A stretch of DNA of 39,320 nucleotides from Candidatus Woesearchaeota archaeon (lineage in GTDB: Archaea; Nanobdellota; Nanobdellia; SCGC-AAA011-G17; JACQNH01). Shown here piece after piece: positions 31,633 through 39,102 of the stretch (its first letter is position 1; each line of letters starts with the position of its first letter). Below the pieces are notes generated by a model. The model did not search any database, was not told the origin of the DNA, and saw only the letters and a program-made list of their open reading frames with translations. A program made the position numbers and the translations under genes. The DNA lies in contig JACQNH010000067.1 in NCBI GenBank assembly GCA_016203175.1, forward strand, positions 1 through 39,320, in the 5' to 3' direction.

Positions 31633-32190
31633 TTAATTCATTATTAAAGTGTTGATTTTTGAATAGGAAATGTTATTCTTTTTTAATATTTCTTCAAATT
31701 TAATAGAATTTTTTATAGGTAGTTGAAAAACACCGGGAGCTAATTGTCTTCCTTCAAATAATTTAATAAGTCCTTCCTTATTATTTCTGCCACTCAAAAG
31801 ATAATTAAATTTAACTTTTTCTGTATGATTTTTATTTTTTAAGTTATAAAAGAAAATAACTGCACCATTAAAACCTATTTTGTTAGAAAAAGGCTTTCCA
31901 TCAATTAAACTTATTCCTTCAAAGAAAACCCCTGAACGAGCAAAAAATTCTGGTTTAAATAGATCTGCCAATAAAAATCCTTTAATATCAATCTTTTTCT
32001 CAGTTTTAATCCGCCTCTTGATTTGTTGTATTATCTCCAATCTTTCATTCAATAAACCTTCTTTAAAAATAACAGCTATATCAATATCTTCTGGTTCATA
32101 TTTGCCTTTAATTAAAGAACCGTACACTACAATATCAAATATTTTATTATTTAACTTTGGCTTAACACATTTCCTTAATTCTTCTAGCAT
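31633..32190 (-). CDS. MNT-type nucleotidyltransferase, partner of a HEPN protein
   Basis: The 185-residue protein has the minimal nucleotidyltransferase signature VVYGSLIKGKYEPEDIDIAV (Gly24-Ser25, then Asp35-x-Asp37; GSX9DXD) with a third acidic strand in KKIDIKGFLL. The C-terminal half (GFNGAVIFFYNLKNKN, LFEGRQLAPGVFQLPI) is helical and basic and may bind nucleic acid. It overlaps the upstream HEPN gene by 29 nt. The pair resembles MNT-HEPN toxin-antitoxin modules, in HEPN-first order. Confidence 0.82.
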   Translation of the reverse strand: MLEELRKCVKPKLNNKIFDIVVYGSLIKGKYEPEDIDIAVIFKEGLLNERLEIIQQIKRRIKTEKKIDIKGFLLADLFKPEFFARSGVFFEGISLIDGKPFSNKIGFNGAVIFFYNLKNKNHTEKVKFNYLLSGRNNKEGLIKLFEGRQLAPGVFQLPIKNSIKFEEILKKNNISYSKINTLIMN

Positions 32191-32536
32191 CTTTTTTAAG
32201 CACCTCGGCTTCTTCCTTTGATAATTTTTTTGTATAGCTATCTTGATAAAATAGAAAGTCCCTATCTAAAAGTTCATAAATTTCTTTATGTTTTTCTTGA
32301 ACTAACTTAAAACGATTAGTATGTGAAGATGGAACAAACCCATCTTTTTTTAATACAAATAAATCAACTGCAGCAACAATAGCCTTGAAGAATAAAGTTG
32401 AAGCAGCATTATACTTTTGATCCTTAAATACCTTGTTGGCTAAATTGAAGTATTCCTCATAATTTTCAATTAAAATCGCTTTTCTTTCATCCACTAACTG
32501 CTCACTTTCATTAAGCTTATCCTCCTTTTCTTCCAT
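32162..32536 (-). CDS. HEPN domain protein
   Basis: The product has 124 residues from ATG 32536 (MEEKEDKLNESEQLVDER). It is all-helical: YFNLANKVFKDQKYNAASTLFFKAIVAAVDLFVLKKDG, then PSSHTNRFKLVQEKHKEIYELLDRDF, then a C-terminal helix. This fits the HEPN fold, but no R-X4-6-H motif is evident, so it could be a nucleic-acid-binding or regulatory HEPN protein. The frame is open to 32638. ATG 32536 is chosen because the TATA GCTTAAATATAACG lies 27 nt upstream and an operator-like palindrome touches the start. Confidence 0.72.
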   Translation of the reverse strand: MEEKEDKLNESEQLVDERKAILIENYEEYFNLANKVFKDQKYNAASTLFFKAIVAAVDLFVLKKDGFVPSSHTNRFKLVQEKHKEIYELLDRDFLFYQDSYTKKLSKEEAEVLKKDARRIKEMC

Positions 32537-32537
32537 A

Positions 32538-32630
32538 TTGTATATTACAACAATAACGTTATATTTAAGCTTTTCGGTTGTATAATACATCAAAGAAGAG
32601 GAGTTGCGAATAATGAGTTGTACAATACAA
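32538..32630. promoter_or_regulatory. Three TTGTA-N3-TACAA operators at 40-bp spacing
   Basis: The sites are TTGTATATTACAA (32538-32550), TTGTATAATACAT (32578-32590, one mismatch) and TTGTACAATACAA (32618-32630). Their starts are exactly 40 bp apart. The first lies between the HEPN TATA box and ATG, the second just upstream of that TATA box, and the third next to the promoter of the divergent DUF457 gene. The arrangement suggests cooperative binding of a repressor on one helix face and joint control of both genes. The binding protein is not identified. Confidence 0.7.
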
Positions 32631-32669
32631 CAGAACAATCTTTATAATTCTATTAAACCCATTAAATCA

Positions 32670-33188
32670 ATGCCATTAGCAGTAACACACATTATAATAA
32701 CAATAGTTTTAGTAGATCTATACAGGCATTATATTGCAAAAAATTCATTTTCAAGAGTTTATGTTTTAATTGCCGGAATTGCAGGTTTATTACCGGATGC
32801 AGATATACCTTTAAGTTGGCTTATAAGTTTATTTTCAAAAACACCACTAATAGTCCATAGAATCTTTACACATGCAGTAATCTGGTCTATACTTTTTGTT
32901 TTAATTGCTTTTATTATCCATATCTCATCAAAAAAGAAATATTTTAAATTTACAAAAAAACAAGTAGCCTTATTTTTTATAATGATCTCTATTGGCTGGT
33001 TATCACATATTGTTCTAGATTGTACATTACAAGGAAATGAAACAATATCTTGGATACCTATAATTGCAAACCTTAATTTCTGTCCAAAATGGTTAACCCA
33101 AGAAGCAATAACAGGCTTAGATGCAATTATCTTATTAGCCTGGTTAATACATGAAGAAATAAAGCATAAAATAAAAGATTATTTTTAA
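32670..33188 (+). CDS. DUF457/YdjM-like membrane-bound metal-dependent hydrolase
   Basis: The product has about 172 residues from ATG 32670 (MPLAVTHIIITIVLVDLYRHY). It has four or so membrane helices with the family's conserved polar groups: His7, GLLPDADIPLSW, HRIFTHAVIW, and GWLSHIVLDCTLQG. The His/Asp pattern indicates metal binding. The substrate is unknown. The open frame runs back to 32604, but a TATA-like CTTTATAATTC (about 32640-32650) overlaps that part and supports the later start. The promoter region is shared with the divergent HEPN gene. Confidence 0.8.
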   Translation: MPLAVTHIIITIVLVDLYRHYIAKNSFSRVYVLIAGIAGLLPDADIPLSWLISLFSKTPLIVHRIFTHAVIWSILFVLIAFIIHISSKKKYFKFTKKQVALFFIMISIGWLSHIVLDCTLQGNETISWIPIIANLNFCPKWLTQEAITGLDAIILLAWLIHEEIKHKIKDYF

Positions 33189-33208
33189 AATATTGCTTTT
33201 AAAAAATT

Positions 33209-33922
33209 TCACCCTAAGTTAATAGTTCCATTAGCTATTAGTATTAACAACCAACCCATTGCTACTAATATTAAACCTACTGCAAGTCTAATAAAACCTT
33301 TAGTTTCTTGTTTCCATTTATGTATTTTATACAATTTCTTTCCAGAAGCAATCAAAATTAAAATGATAATTAATGGAGCAACAAATATAAAGTTGTACAA
33401 AACTAGAAGCATAAAAGCAGTGAAATCAAAATACTGCGACAATAATGTAATAATTGCTAAATAAGGTGCACCAGTACAAGGTAATTCCACTAATGCAACA
33501 AAAGCACCAAAAAACATCACACCTAAAGCACTTCTTGTTCTTTTACTTCCACGTTCAATCTCCTTTGAATATTTATAAGGTATTGTTAAGGAAATCCATT
33601 CTCCATACCAAAAAAAATCTTTAATCTCCAAAATACCCGCAAATACAATTAATAATCCAACAATTATTGAAATATACTCAGTCAACCACAAAGGAATTCC
33701 AGCTAGAAAATAAGTTAATCCCAAACCAGCCAACAAGTAAATACTAAAAACAGTAAATATATACAGTCCACCTAAAAATAACATTCTACCAACAGATTTT
33801 CTTGCAACTAGTAAAACAGAAATTAACAATATTAACACACCAATAGCACAGGGATTAATAGAATCAACAGCAGCTGTTACAGATACGACACCTAAAGTTG
33901 GTAAATAAGCCTCAACTGCCAT
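33209..33922 (-). CDS. CcdA/DsbD-like transmembrane electron carrier
   Basis: The 237-residue protein has about six membrane helices. The two conserved cysteine motifs of the CcdA/DsbD-beta family are present: DSINPCAIGVLILL in the first helix and VELPCTGAPYLAII in the fourth. These cysteines shuttle electrons from cytoplasmic thioredoxin to extracytoplasmic targets. Its start overlaps the end of the upstream His-rich membrane protein gene by 11 nt, so the two probably work together on the outer face of the membrane. Confidence 0.85.
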   Translation of the reverse strand: MAVEAYLPTLGVVSVTAAVDSINPCAIGVLILLISVLLVARKSVGRMLFLGGLYIFTVFSIYLLAGLGLTYFLAGIPLWLTEYISIIVGLLIVFAGILEIKDFFWYGEWISLTIPYKYSKEIERGSKRTRSALGVMFFGAFVALVELPCTGAPYLAIITLLSQYFDFTAFMLLVLYNFIFVAPLIIILILIASGKKLYKIHKWKQETKGFIRLAVGLILVAMGWLLILIANGTINLG

Positions 33923-34706
33923 CTAAATCACCTTTTTGGATTGCTGTTTTATAAGTTTCACAAATTTTATCAGTTTTATCCTTTTTAATGTCAAATTCGA
34001 TAATCAAACAATCGCCTGGTGGAACATAAGAATAAGAGGAAATTACATAATTTTCAAAATCTTTTATCTTTTGCTGATAATACTTTTTGTCTTTAGTTTT
34101 ATAAACAAAAACCTGCAGTTCACCATTTTCATTATCGCACAAATCTCCATTCTCAAATTCAACTAAACCTTCATCTGTATTCACAATTATTTTATTATCA
34201 TCTAAAGCACCACCAGTCACTTTTAAAAAATTCTTCAAAGTAATCTGTCTTAAATTCAAAACTAAACCCTCAATATGAATCCTGTTATCCCCATGCTCAT
34301 GAAACGTAGAAGTTCCAACCCTATTAACCAATCCTTTAGGACTTGCTAAATCTATTTTTTTACCGCAAGCAAAAATCTCAAAATCAGCATGCCAGTGAAC
34401 AGGTCCTCTAGTTTCAGCCATAATATTCAAATATATTGTACTAAAAGCCATATATAAAGTTACTAAAACAATAGGGATTATAATTGCTAAAAATAAAAAT
34501 TTCTTTTCCCTTTTAAAAACAACAGGATAAGTCCTCATATAAACAGCATCGCATATAAATATAATAGAGACTATCGAAGCAATTAATAAATAAAATAAAG
34601 TTCTATCATTAAATTGCCCGTTTAAAACTTCTCCATTATTTTGCGCAAAAACTATTAAACCAAATATTAAAACAACCAAAACTACAATAAATAACTTTTC
34701 TCCCAT
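33912..34706 (-). CDS. Membrane protein with extracytoplasmic His-rich (HWHAD) domain
   Basis: The product (about 264 residues) has three N-terminal membrane helices (EKLFIVVLVVLIFGLIVFA, LLIASIVSIIFICDAVY, FLAIIIPIVLVTLYMAFS). A domain of about 165 residues follows, with RGPVHWHADFEIFACGKKI and TSTFHEHGDNRIHIEGLVL. The clustered His/Asp/Cys look like a metal site. I recognise no named family. It overlaps the CcdA-like gene, suggesting redox or metal handling outside the membrane. ATG 34706 is preferred over TTG 34712, which is used in the coupling with the 25-residue ORF. Confidence 0.72.
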   Translation of the reverse strand: MGEKLFIVVLVVLIFGLIVFAQNNGEVLNGQFNDRTLFYLLIASIVSIIFICDAVYMRTYPVVFKREKKFLFLAIIIPIVLVTLYMAFSTIYLNIMAETRGPVHWHADFEIFACGKKIDLASPKGLVNRVGTSTFHEHGDNRIHIEGLVLNLRQITLKNFLKVTGGALDDNKIIVNTDEGLVEFENGDLCDNENGELQVFVYKTKDKKYYQQKIKDFENYVISSYSYVPPGDCLIIEFDIKKDKTDKICETYKTAIQKGDLDGS

Positions 34707-34708
34707 TT

Positions 34709-34786
34709 TCAACAGTATTCACAAACATTCTTCTTTTTTATAATTCTTTTCTTAGAACTACTTTTCTTTGCTCTTTTTTTAGCCAT
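34709..34786 (-). CDS. 25-residue lysine-rich peptide with C-terminal CxxC
   Basis: The ORF reads MAKKRAKKSSSKKR, then six residues, then NVCEYC. It has the SD GAGGTG 8 nt before its ATG and a TTTAAATAATATAAAA TATA region upstream. Its stop sits two bases before the ATG of the His-rich membrane protein gene, making it the first gene of a three-gene unit with the CcdA-like carrier. Such signals are unusual for a chance ORF. The function is unknown; the CxxC could be a redox or metal site. Confidence 0.55.
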   Translation of the reverse strand: MAKKRAKKSSSKKRIIKKKNVCEYC

Positions 34787-34837
34787 TTTAAATCACCTCA
34801 TTAATTTTAATATTTTATATTATTTAAAGGTTTTTAA

Positions 34838-35086
34838 TTATTGTTTATCTTTGTGGTATAAATCAAGAAAAATTATCTTTTTTTCTTCCTTTAAATAAGC
34901 GTATGACAATCTACAAGATCCTATATAGACTTCTCTTGTACCTTTCCTATTGAAACGCATTGGTTTACCAATTTCAGGATCCTCTTGTATTTTAGCAAAT
35001 TGTTTTATCAACCTATCCTTTAATGCTCCATCCTTAATCTTAGAAAAAACCTCTTTGAAATTAGAATGAAATGCTAAAATTACCAT
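34838..35086 (-). CDS. RelE/ParE-superfamily toxin
   Basis: The 82-residue protein has the RelE-like pattern: N-terminal helix KEVFSKIKDGALKDRLIKQFAKI, EDPEIGKPMRFNRKGTREVYIG, and the final strands CRLSYAYLKEEKKIIFLDLYHKDKQ. It likely cleaves mRNA at the ribosome. The start overlaps the upstream AbrB-type antitoxin gene by 7 nt, giving a classical antitoxin-toxin operon. Confidence 0.85.
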   Translation of the reverse strand: MVILAFHSNFKEVFSKIKDGALKDRLIKQFAKIQEDPEIGKPMRFNRKGTREVYIGSCRLSYAYLKEEKKIIFLDLYHKDKQ

Positions 35087-35346
35087 TTTTTAAGTTCTTT
35101 TAAGAATTCATCAAACTCCATCTCAACAAATTCGCCTTTCTCGTACTTTCTCCAAGCTTCCTCAGTTCTTCTTGCAAACTCTAAATCTTCTTCTAATTTT
35201 TTAGAAAATTCACTTACTTTCTCTACAATTATCTGATTTTTATTTCTGATTATAACTAATTTTTCACCTTCTCTAATGTCTTTTCTCATCTCCACAGGTA
35301 TTACAATTTGTCCTTTTGAACTTAATTTTGTTACACTCATGTCCAT
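35080..35346 (-). CDS. AbrB/MazE-type antitoxin
   Basis: The 88-residue protein starts MDMSVTKLSSKGQIVIPVEM, the swapped-hairpin AbrB DNA-binding domain, followed by LVIIRNKNQIIVEKV. An acidic C-terminal helix (FARRTEEAWRKYEKGEFVEMEF) probably wraps the RelE-like toxin. ATG 35346 or ATG 35340 could be used. An exact 7-bp inverted repeat (35355-35372) lies between its TATA box (CTTTATATATATGG on the minus strand, 35375-35388) and the start. Confidence 0.87.
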   Translation of the reverse strand: MDMSVTKLSSKGQIVIPVEMRKDIREGEKLVIIRNKNQIIVEKVSEFSKKLEEDLEFARRTEEAWRKYEKGEFVEMEFDEFLKELKKW

Positions 35347-35354
35347 TTTAATCA

Positions 35355-35372
35355 GGTAAGAATAATCTTACC
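35355..35372. promoter_or_regulatory. Palindromic operator of the AbrB-RelE module
   Basis: GGTAAGA-ATAA-TCTTACC has perfect 7-bp arms. It sits directly downstream of the TATA box and 8 nt before the antitoxin ATG, suited to autorepression by the AbrB-type protein. Confidence 0.6.
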
Positions 35373-35388
35373 ATATATATAAAGATTT

Positions 35389-36132
35389 CTATTCTGACAA
35401 TTTCCAAATAATATCGAATATCTCTTTTTGAAATTTTGCTAGTGCTTCATCTTCTACATAAATTCCGAGCTGCTCCTTCTCATTAATCCTTAGAAGAAGT
35501 ATAGACTCAGGTAAGATATAAAGTAATGTATCTTTGTCTTTCATTAATTTATTATTGTATCTAACCTCCCTAAGCTCTTTTTTTCCTGTTTTTCTGAGAT
35601 TCTCCATAAATTCTGACTTTTCACCTATAACTTTTAGGAAGACTTTGTTTTCTCTTCTTCTCCTTCTAAAATATGGGTGAAAGGTCGGCAGTAAATGTAC
35701 TGGTTTTTCAGGCACATAAGCATAAACTGTTTGGCCTTTGGCTTCTAAAACATTTGAGATTGCTGTTTTAAATCCTTCAACACCTTCATAAACCTCTACT
35801 TTTGGGCGTTTGAAAGCAACTTTTTGCAAGGACTCAAGCTCAGGTAAGATCTCTTTAATGGTTTCAATCTTATGTTGTCTTTCATCCTCAAATATATCAA
35901 GAATTCTTTTTGGGGATATTGCACTATAGTGTTTAACACCTGATTTTATAGTTTCACTAATAAAACCCTTTTCCTGCAATAATTTTAAAATATAATAACA
36001 AGCTTCCCTTTTTATTAAAGATTTTTGGGCTATCTCACTTGCCTTTGCTGTTCCAAGCTTTAAAGTATTTATGTAAACAGTTGCTTCTTGTCTACTTAAA
36101 CCAATTCTTTCCAATCTAACTTCAAAGTCCAT
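35389..36132 (-). CDS. TrmB family transcriptional regulator
   Basis: The 247-residue protein has the N-terminal winged helix of TrmB (ERIGLSRQEATVYINTLKLG, AKASEIAQKSLIKREACYYILKLLQEKGFI). A coiled linker and a ligand-binding-type C-terminal part follow (EVYEGVEGFKTAISNVLEAKG). TrmB proteins often control sugar or amino-acid transport genes. Here the gene is divergent from an ABC-type binding-protein gene with two inverted repeats between them. GTTTTAAATAG on the minus strand is a TATA box 26 nt upstream. Confidence 0.87.
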   Translation of the reverse strand: MDFEVRLERIGLSRQEATVYINTLKLGTAKASEIAQKSLIKREACYYILKLLQEKGFISETIKSGVKHYSAISPKRILDIFEDERQHKIETIKEILPELESLQKVAFKRPKVEVYEGVEGFKTAISNVLEAKGQTVYAYVPEKPVHLLPTFHPYFRRRRRENKVFLKVIGEKSEFMENLRKTGKKELREVRYNNKLMKDKDTLLYILPESILLLRINEKEQLGIYVEDEALAKFQKEIFDIIWKLSE

Positions 36133-36174
36133 GAGCTCTTTAGGTTTTTGAACTATTTAAAACTTTCTTTTTGT

Positions 36175-36190
36175 TGTAAATTTTTTTACA
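36175..36190. promoter_or_regulatory. Inverted repeat in the TrmB-binding protein intergenic region
   Basis: TGTAAA-TTTT-TTTACA is a perfect 6-bp inverted repeat lying just upstream of the TrmB promoter, a candidate operator. Confidence 0.45.
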
Positions 36191-36206
36191 CCATAATTAT
36201 ATATAC

Positions 36207-36223
36207 TACAATATATGTTTGTA
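36207..36223. promoter_or_regulatory. Second inverted repeat in the TrmB-binding protein intergenic region
   Basis: TACAA-N7-TTGTA lies between the two promoters and about 40 nt upstream of the TATATATATA box of the binding-protein gene. It is a candidate site for the adjacent TrmB regulator. Confidence 0.4.
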
Positions 36224-36292
36224 AGAAGTGATAAAAATAATAACAAAAAGAGGATAGAAATATATATATACTAAAATCCGAAAAAAATAAAA

Positions 36293-37351
36293 ATGATGAA
36301 AAAAATACTAACATTAATAATTTTAAGCTTATTACTTTTAACAGCTTGCGGAAAAGAAGACACAATTAAAATTGGTCTAATCTTACCATTAACAGGTCCT
36401 GGTTCAAGCATAGGACAAATCTTTCTAGAAGGAACTCAATTAGCTGTAAATGACATAAACAACAAAGGTATACTGGACAAAAAAATAGAGTTAGTAGTAG
36501 AAGATACAGCTTCAGATCCTAAAAATGCAGTTACAGCAATGAAGAAATTAATTGACGTTAATGGCGTAAAATTATTCATAACTACTTTAAGCTCACACGG
36601 TCTAGCAATTAAACCAGTAGCAATAGAGAATAATGTTCTATTATTTGCAGATGCTGCCCATCCCAAAATCACTGGAGATAATGAATTAATTTTTAGACAC
36701 GCAAATGTAGCAGATGAAGAAGGAATATTATTGGCAAACAAAGCTATAAATCTTAAAGCAAAGAACGTTGGTATCCTTTATGGTAACGATGAATATGGGG
36801 TTATATTCAAAGATAATTTAATAAACAGTTTAAGAAAAGAAGGTATAAATACAAAAGTAGAAGCATTTGATCTAAAAGGTAATGATTTCAAAACAGAAAT
36901 CCTAAAAGTCACAAAAGACGTCGATACTGTAATAATTGGTGCATTTGGACCTGCATTTAATATAGTAGTAAAGCAAGTAAAAGAAAGTGGATTCAAAGGA
37001 AATATAATTCTAAATGTTGGAGCTGTTCTCGGAGATTTATTTCAGGTCGGAATAGCTATAGATGAGATGTATTACTCTGATTATCCATATACATATTTAG
37101 ATGCATGGCAAGAATTTAAAGAGAAATATAAAGCAGTTTATAAAAAAGAACCAAAACCATTTCATCCTATACCCTATGGAACTCTAGAATTAATTACAGA
37201 AGGAATAAAAAGATCAGAAAGTAAAGATCCTGTAAAAGTTGCAAAAGCTATAAAAGAAATCAGAGAATTTAAAGGAACCTATGAAACAATAAAAATTAAT
37301 GAAAAAGGAGACGCTATAATCCATTTGGTAATAAATCAGTTTAAATCCTAA
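36293..37351 (+). CDS. Branched-chain amino-acid-type ABC substrate-binding lipoprotein
   Basis: The 352-residue protein has a signal peptide with a lipobox (LLLLTACGKE, Cys19). It belongs to the Leu/Ile/Val-binding (peripla_BP_6) family: IKIGLILPLTGPGSSIGQ, GTQLAVNDINNKGILDKKIELVVEDTASDP, NVGILYGNDEYG. It would hang on the outer face of the membrane and capture a small ligand. No permease or ATPase gene is adjacent, so it is an orphan that may serve a distant transporter or sensing. The divergent TrmB regulator likely controls it. Confidence 0.88.
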   Translation: MMKKILTLIILSLLLLTACGKEDTIKIGLILPLTGPGSSIGQIFLEGTQLAVNDINNKGILDKKIELVVEDTASDPKNAVTAMKKLIDVNGVKLFITTLSSHGLAIKPVAIENNVLLFADAAHPKITGDNELIFRHANVADEEGILLANKAINLKAKNVGILYGNDEYGVIFKDNLINSLRKEGINTKVEAFDLKGNDFKTEILKVTKDVDTVIIGAFGPAFNIVVKQVKESGFKGNIILNVGAVLGDLFQVGIAIDEMYYSDYPYTYLDAWQEFKEKYKAVYKKEPKPFHPIPYGTLELITEGIKRSESKDPVKVAKAIKEIREFKGTYETIKINEKGDAIIHLVINQFKS

Positions 37352-37486
37352 TTTTCTTTCAAAATATATAGAAGATTTTCAAGAATTTTTATATTTAAAT
37401 TTGAGCAAAATTCATCTGAAATTTAAAAATTGCAGTTTTCTTTCGCAGAGGAATAAAATAAAAATAAAATTATATTACTAAATGAC

Positions 37487-37909
37487 TTAAATATCAATAA
37501 TTACCCTTGCAATCCATTTCCCTTTTTCTTTTTTAACTTCATATTGGTGTAAAGTAACAGCTTTTGCATCCACTTTGAATTCATGCTTCTTAAAGTCTAA
37601 TTTGTCACCCTTACACACCACATTTAAAAAATATTTTCCATTTCTTGTTATGCTAACCTTAAATTTAGAAAATATTAATTTCTCAGCATCCTTTAAATAT
37701 ATTAACTCCTGTAAAAAATCAAATAATAACATCTCAATAGACTCATTCTCTATTTGAATAGTCTTTTCTTCTTTGGGTTCAACATTTTTTGTATTAACCT
37801 GAATTTCTTCTAAAGCTAACCCTGAATTCTCAAATAACCCATTTAAATCCTTACCATAAGCCTCAAATCTAGCATCTGCTGTATGTTCTAAAAACTTGAA
37901 TTTCACCAT
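37487..37909 (-). CDS. Archease
   Basis: The product has 140 residues from ATG 37909 (MVKFKFLEHTADARFEAYG), the family N-terminus with its conserved His/Asp. It ends AVTLHQYEVKKEKGKWIARVIIDI, also typical. Archease activates the RNA ligase RtcB and other RNA-processing enzymes. The frame is open to 37948, but the TATA GCTTATAAAAC on the minus strand lies at the right distance from 37909. RtcB is not in the window. Confidence 0.92.
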   Translation of the reverse strand: MVKFKFLEHTADARFEAYGKDLNGLFENSGLALEEIQVNTKNVEPKEEKTIQIENESIEMLLFDFLQELIYLKDAEKLIFSKFKVSITRNGKYFLNVVCKGDKLDFKKHEFKVDAKAVTLHQYEVKKEKGKWIARVIIDI

Positions 37910-37972
37910 TAAAATACAAAGTTTTCTAGTTTTATAAGCATTTCTCAAAATACCGCAGCAAAGCGAGGATAT

Positions 37973-38842
37973 CTAAATTTTCTTTAATTCATTAATAATT
38001 TTATCTTTTAATTTTTCAATCCTTTCACCTATGAATACAATTTCTTGTCTTCCTTCCTTCTTCTCTAAATCATACCTTCCATTTACATAATTAACCAAAT
38101 AACAACCATCTTCAAAAGGAACAAAACCTTTCAATCTATAAATACTTTTATCTAAACTTTTTAACCATTTCTCAAATTTATTTTTATTAATCCTCATATC
38201 AAATTTATAAGTAAAATATTCAAATTTAGTTTTATGTACATGATGGATCTCTTTAACATGATGCTCAACTTCAATTCCAAACAATAAATCTATATCAACA
38301 TCACAATATTTAGCTTCTACTATAGGAGCTTTTTCATTATACATTTTTATCTTACCCTTAACATTTTCCAATTCTTCCTTACCTACTAAATCTATCTTAT
38401 TCAAAACAATTATATCAGCCATCTCTAACTGCACAATACCAGTTCTTCCCATTACAGGAAATTTTAAAATCGCATCTGCATCAGCAACACAAATAACAGA
38501 GTCAATCTTAACATTTTCTAAATTCTCACTAATATCAAAAATCAAAGCGTCTGGTTCAGCAACACCTGTTGTTTCAACAATAATAATTTCAGGATCATAT
38601 TCTTTAATAATTTCCTTCACAGCTTCCTCAAATTCTCCGGTTAAAGAACAACAAACACATCCACCTAATAATTCCTTAACATTAACATTCTTTCCCTTAA
38701 TAATATCAGTATCTACACTTATATCACCAAATTCATTCATTAGAATAGCAAACTTTCTATCTAATTTATCTATAATTCTTTTTAATAAAGTAGTCTTTCC
38801 AGTCCCTAAATAACCAGATATAATTGAAATTGGTATTTTCAT
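37973..38842 (-). CDS. G3E (COG0523/CobW-like) GTPase, probable metallochaperone
   Basis: The 289-residue protein has the Walker A motif SGYLGTGKTTLL (10-18), the zinc-binding GGCVCCS motif (Cys62, Cys64, Cys65), VETTGVAEPDAL and NKIDLV, all diagnostic of COG0523. A His-rich segment (EVEHHVKEIHHVHK) follows the GTPase domain, and the C-terminal domain is the usual CobW C-terminal fold. It probably delivers Zn or a related metal to a client protein; the client is not evident here. Confidence 0.92.
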   Translation of the reverse strand: MKIPISIISGYLGTGKTTLLKRIIDKLDRKFAILMNEFGDISVDTDIIKGKNVNVKELLGGCVCCSLTGEFEEAVKEIIKEYDPEIIIVETTGVAEPDALIFDISENLENVKIDSVICVADADAILKFPVMGRTGIVQLEMADIIVLNKIDLVGKEELENVKGKIKMYNEKAPIVEAKYCDVDIDLLFGIEVEHHVKEIHHVHKTKFEYFTYKFDMRINKNKFEKWLKSLDKSIYRLKGFVPFEDGCYLVNYVNGRYDLEKKEGRQEIVFIGERIEKLKDKIINELKKI

Positions 38843-38865
38843 GTAATTAAAGTAAACAAAATGCT

Positions 38866-39102
38866 TTAAAAAATATTGCTATCAAAAAGTTTCGCCTTTT
38901 TGCCATAAAATAATCTTTCCTTAATCTCATCATAAGCATAGTCTTCTGCCCTTTTATGAGTTCTTCTATGCATTAGGACAACTAATCTTGCCCAGAACTT
39001 AAGGGCTTCATTTCTACTTACAAATTCTCCTTCATTAACTAAATCATCAATTTCCACAGCAATTCCTTTTGGTAAAGCTATATGTATTATTTTACTTTTC
39101 AT
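38866..39102 (-). CDS. Ribbon-helix-helix DNA-binding protein
   Basis: The 78-residue protein begins MKSKIIHIALPKGIAVEIDD, a beta-strand-helix-helix (CopG/NikR-like) pattern with LVNEGEFVSRNEALKFWARLVV. A basic tail (HRRTHKRAEDYAYDEIKERL) follows. It is a small dimeric repressor candidate without a partner toxin gene. The A of its ATG is the last base shared with the adjacent IS200/IS605 right end, so the insertion has removed or replaced its native upstream region. Confidence 0.8.
   Translation of the reverse strand: MKSKIIHIALPKGIAVEIDDLVNEGEFVSRNEALKFWARLVVLMHRRTHKRAEDYAYDEIKERLFYGKKAKLFDSNIF

Noticed and set aside
36133..36292. CRISPR-like or iteron repeats in the AT-rich spacer
   Set aside because: The repeats are short inverted pairs and simple TA runs, not regularly spaced direct repeats with spacers.
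37352..37486. Possible small gene between the binding protein and archease genes
   Set aside because: This 135-nt spacer holds only very AT-rich sequence with frequent stops in all frames.
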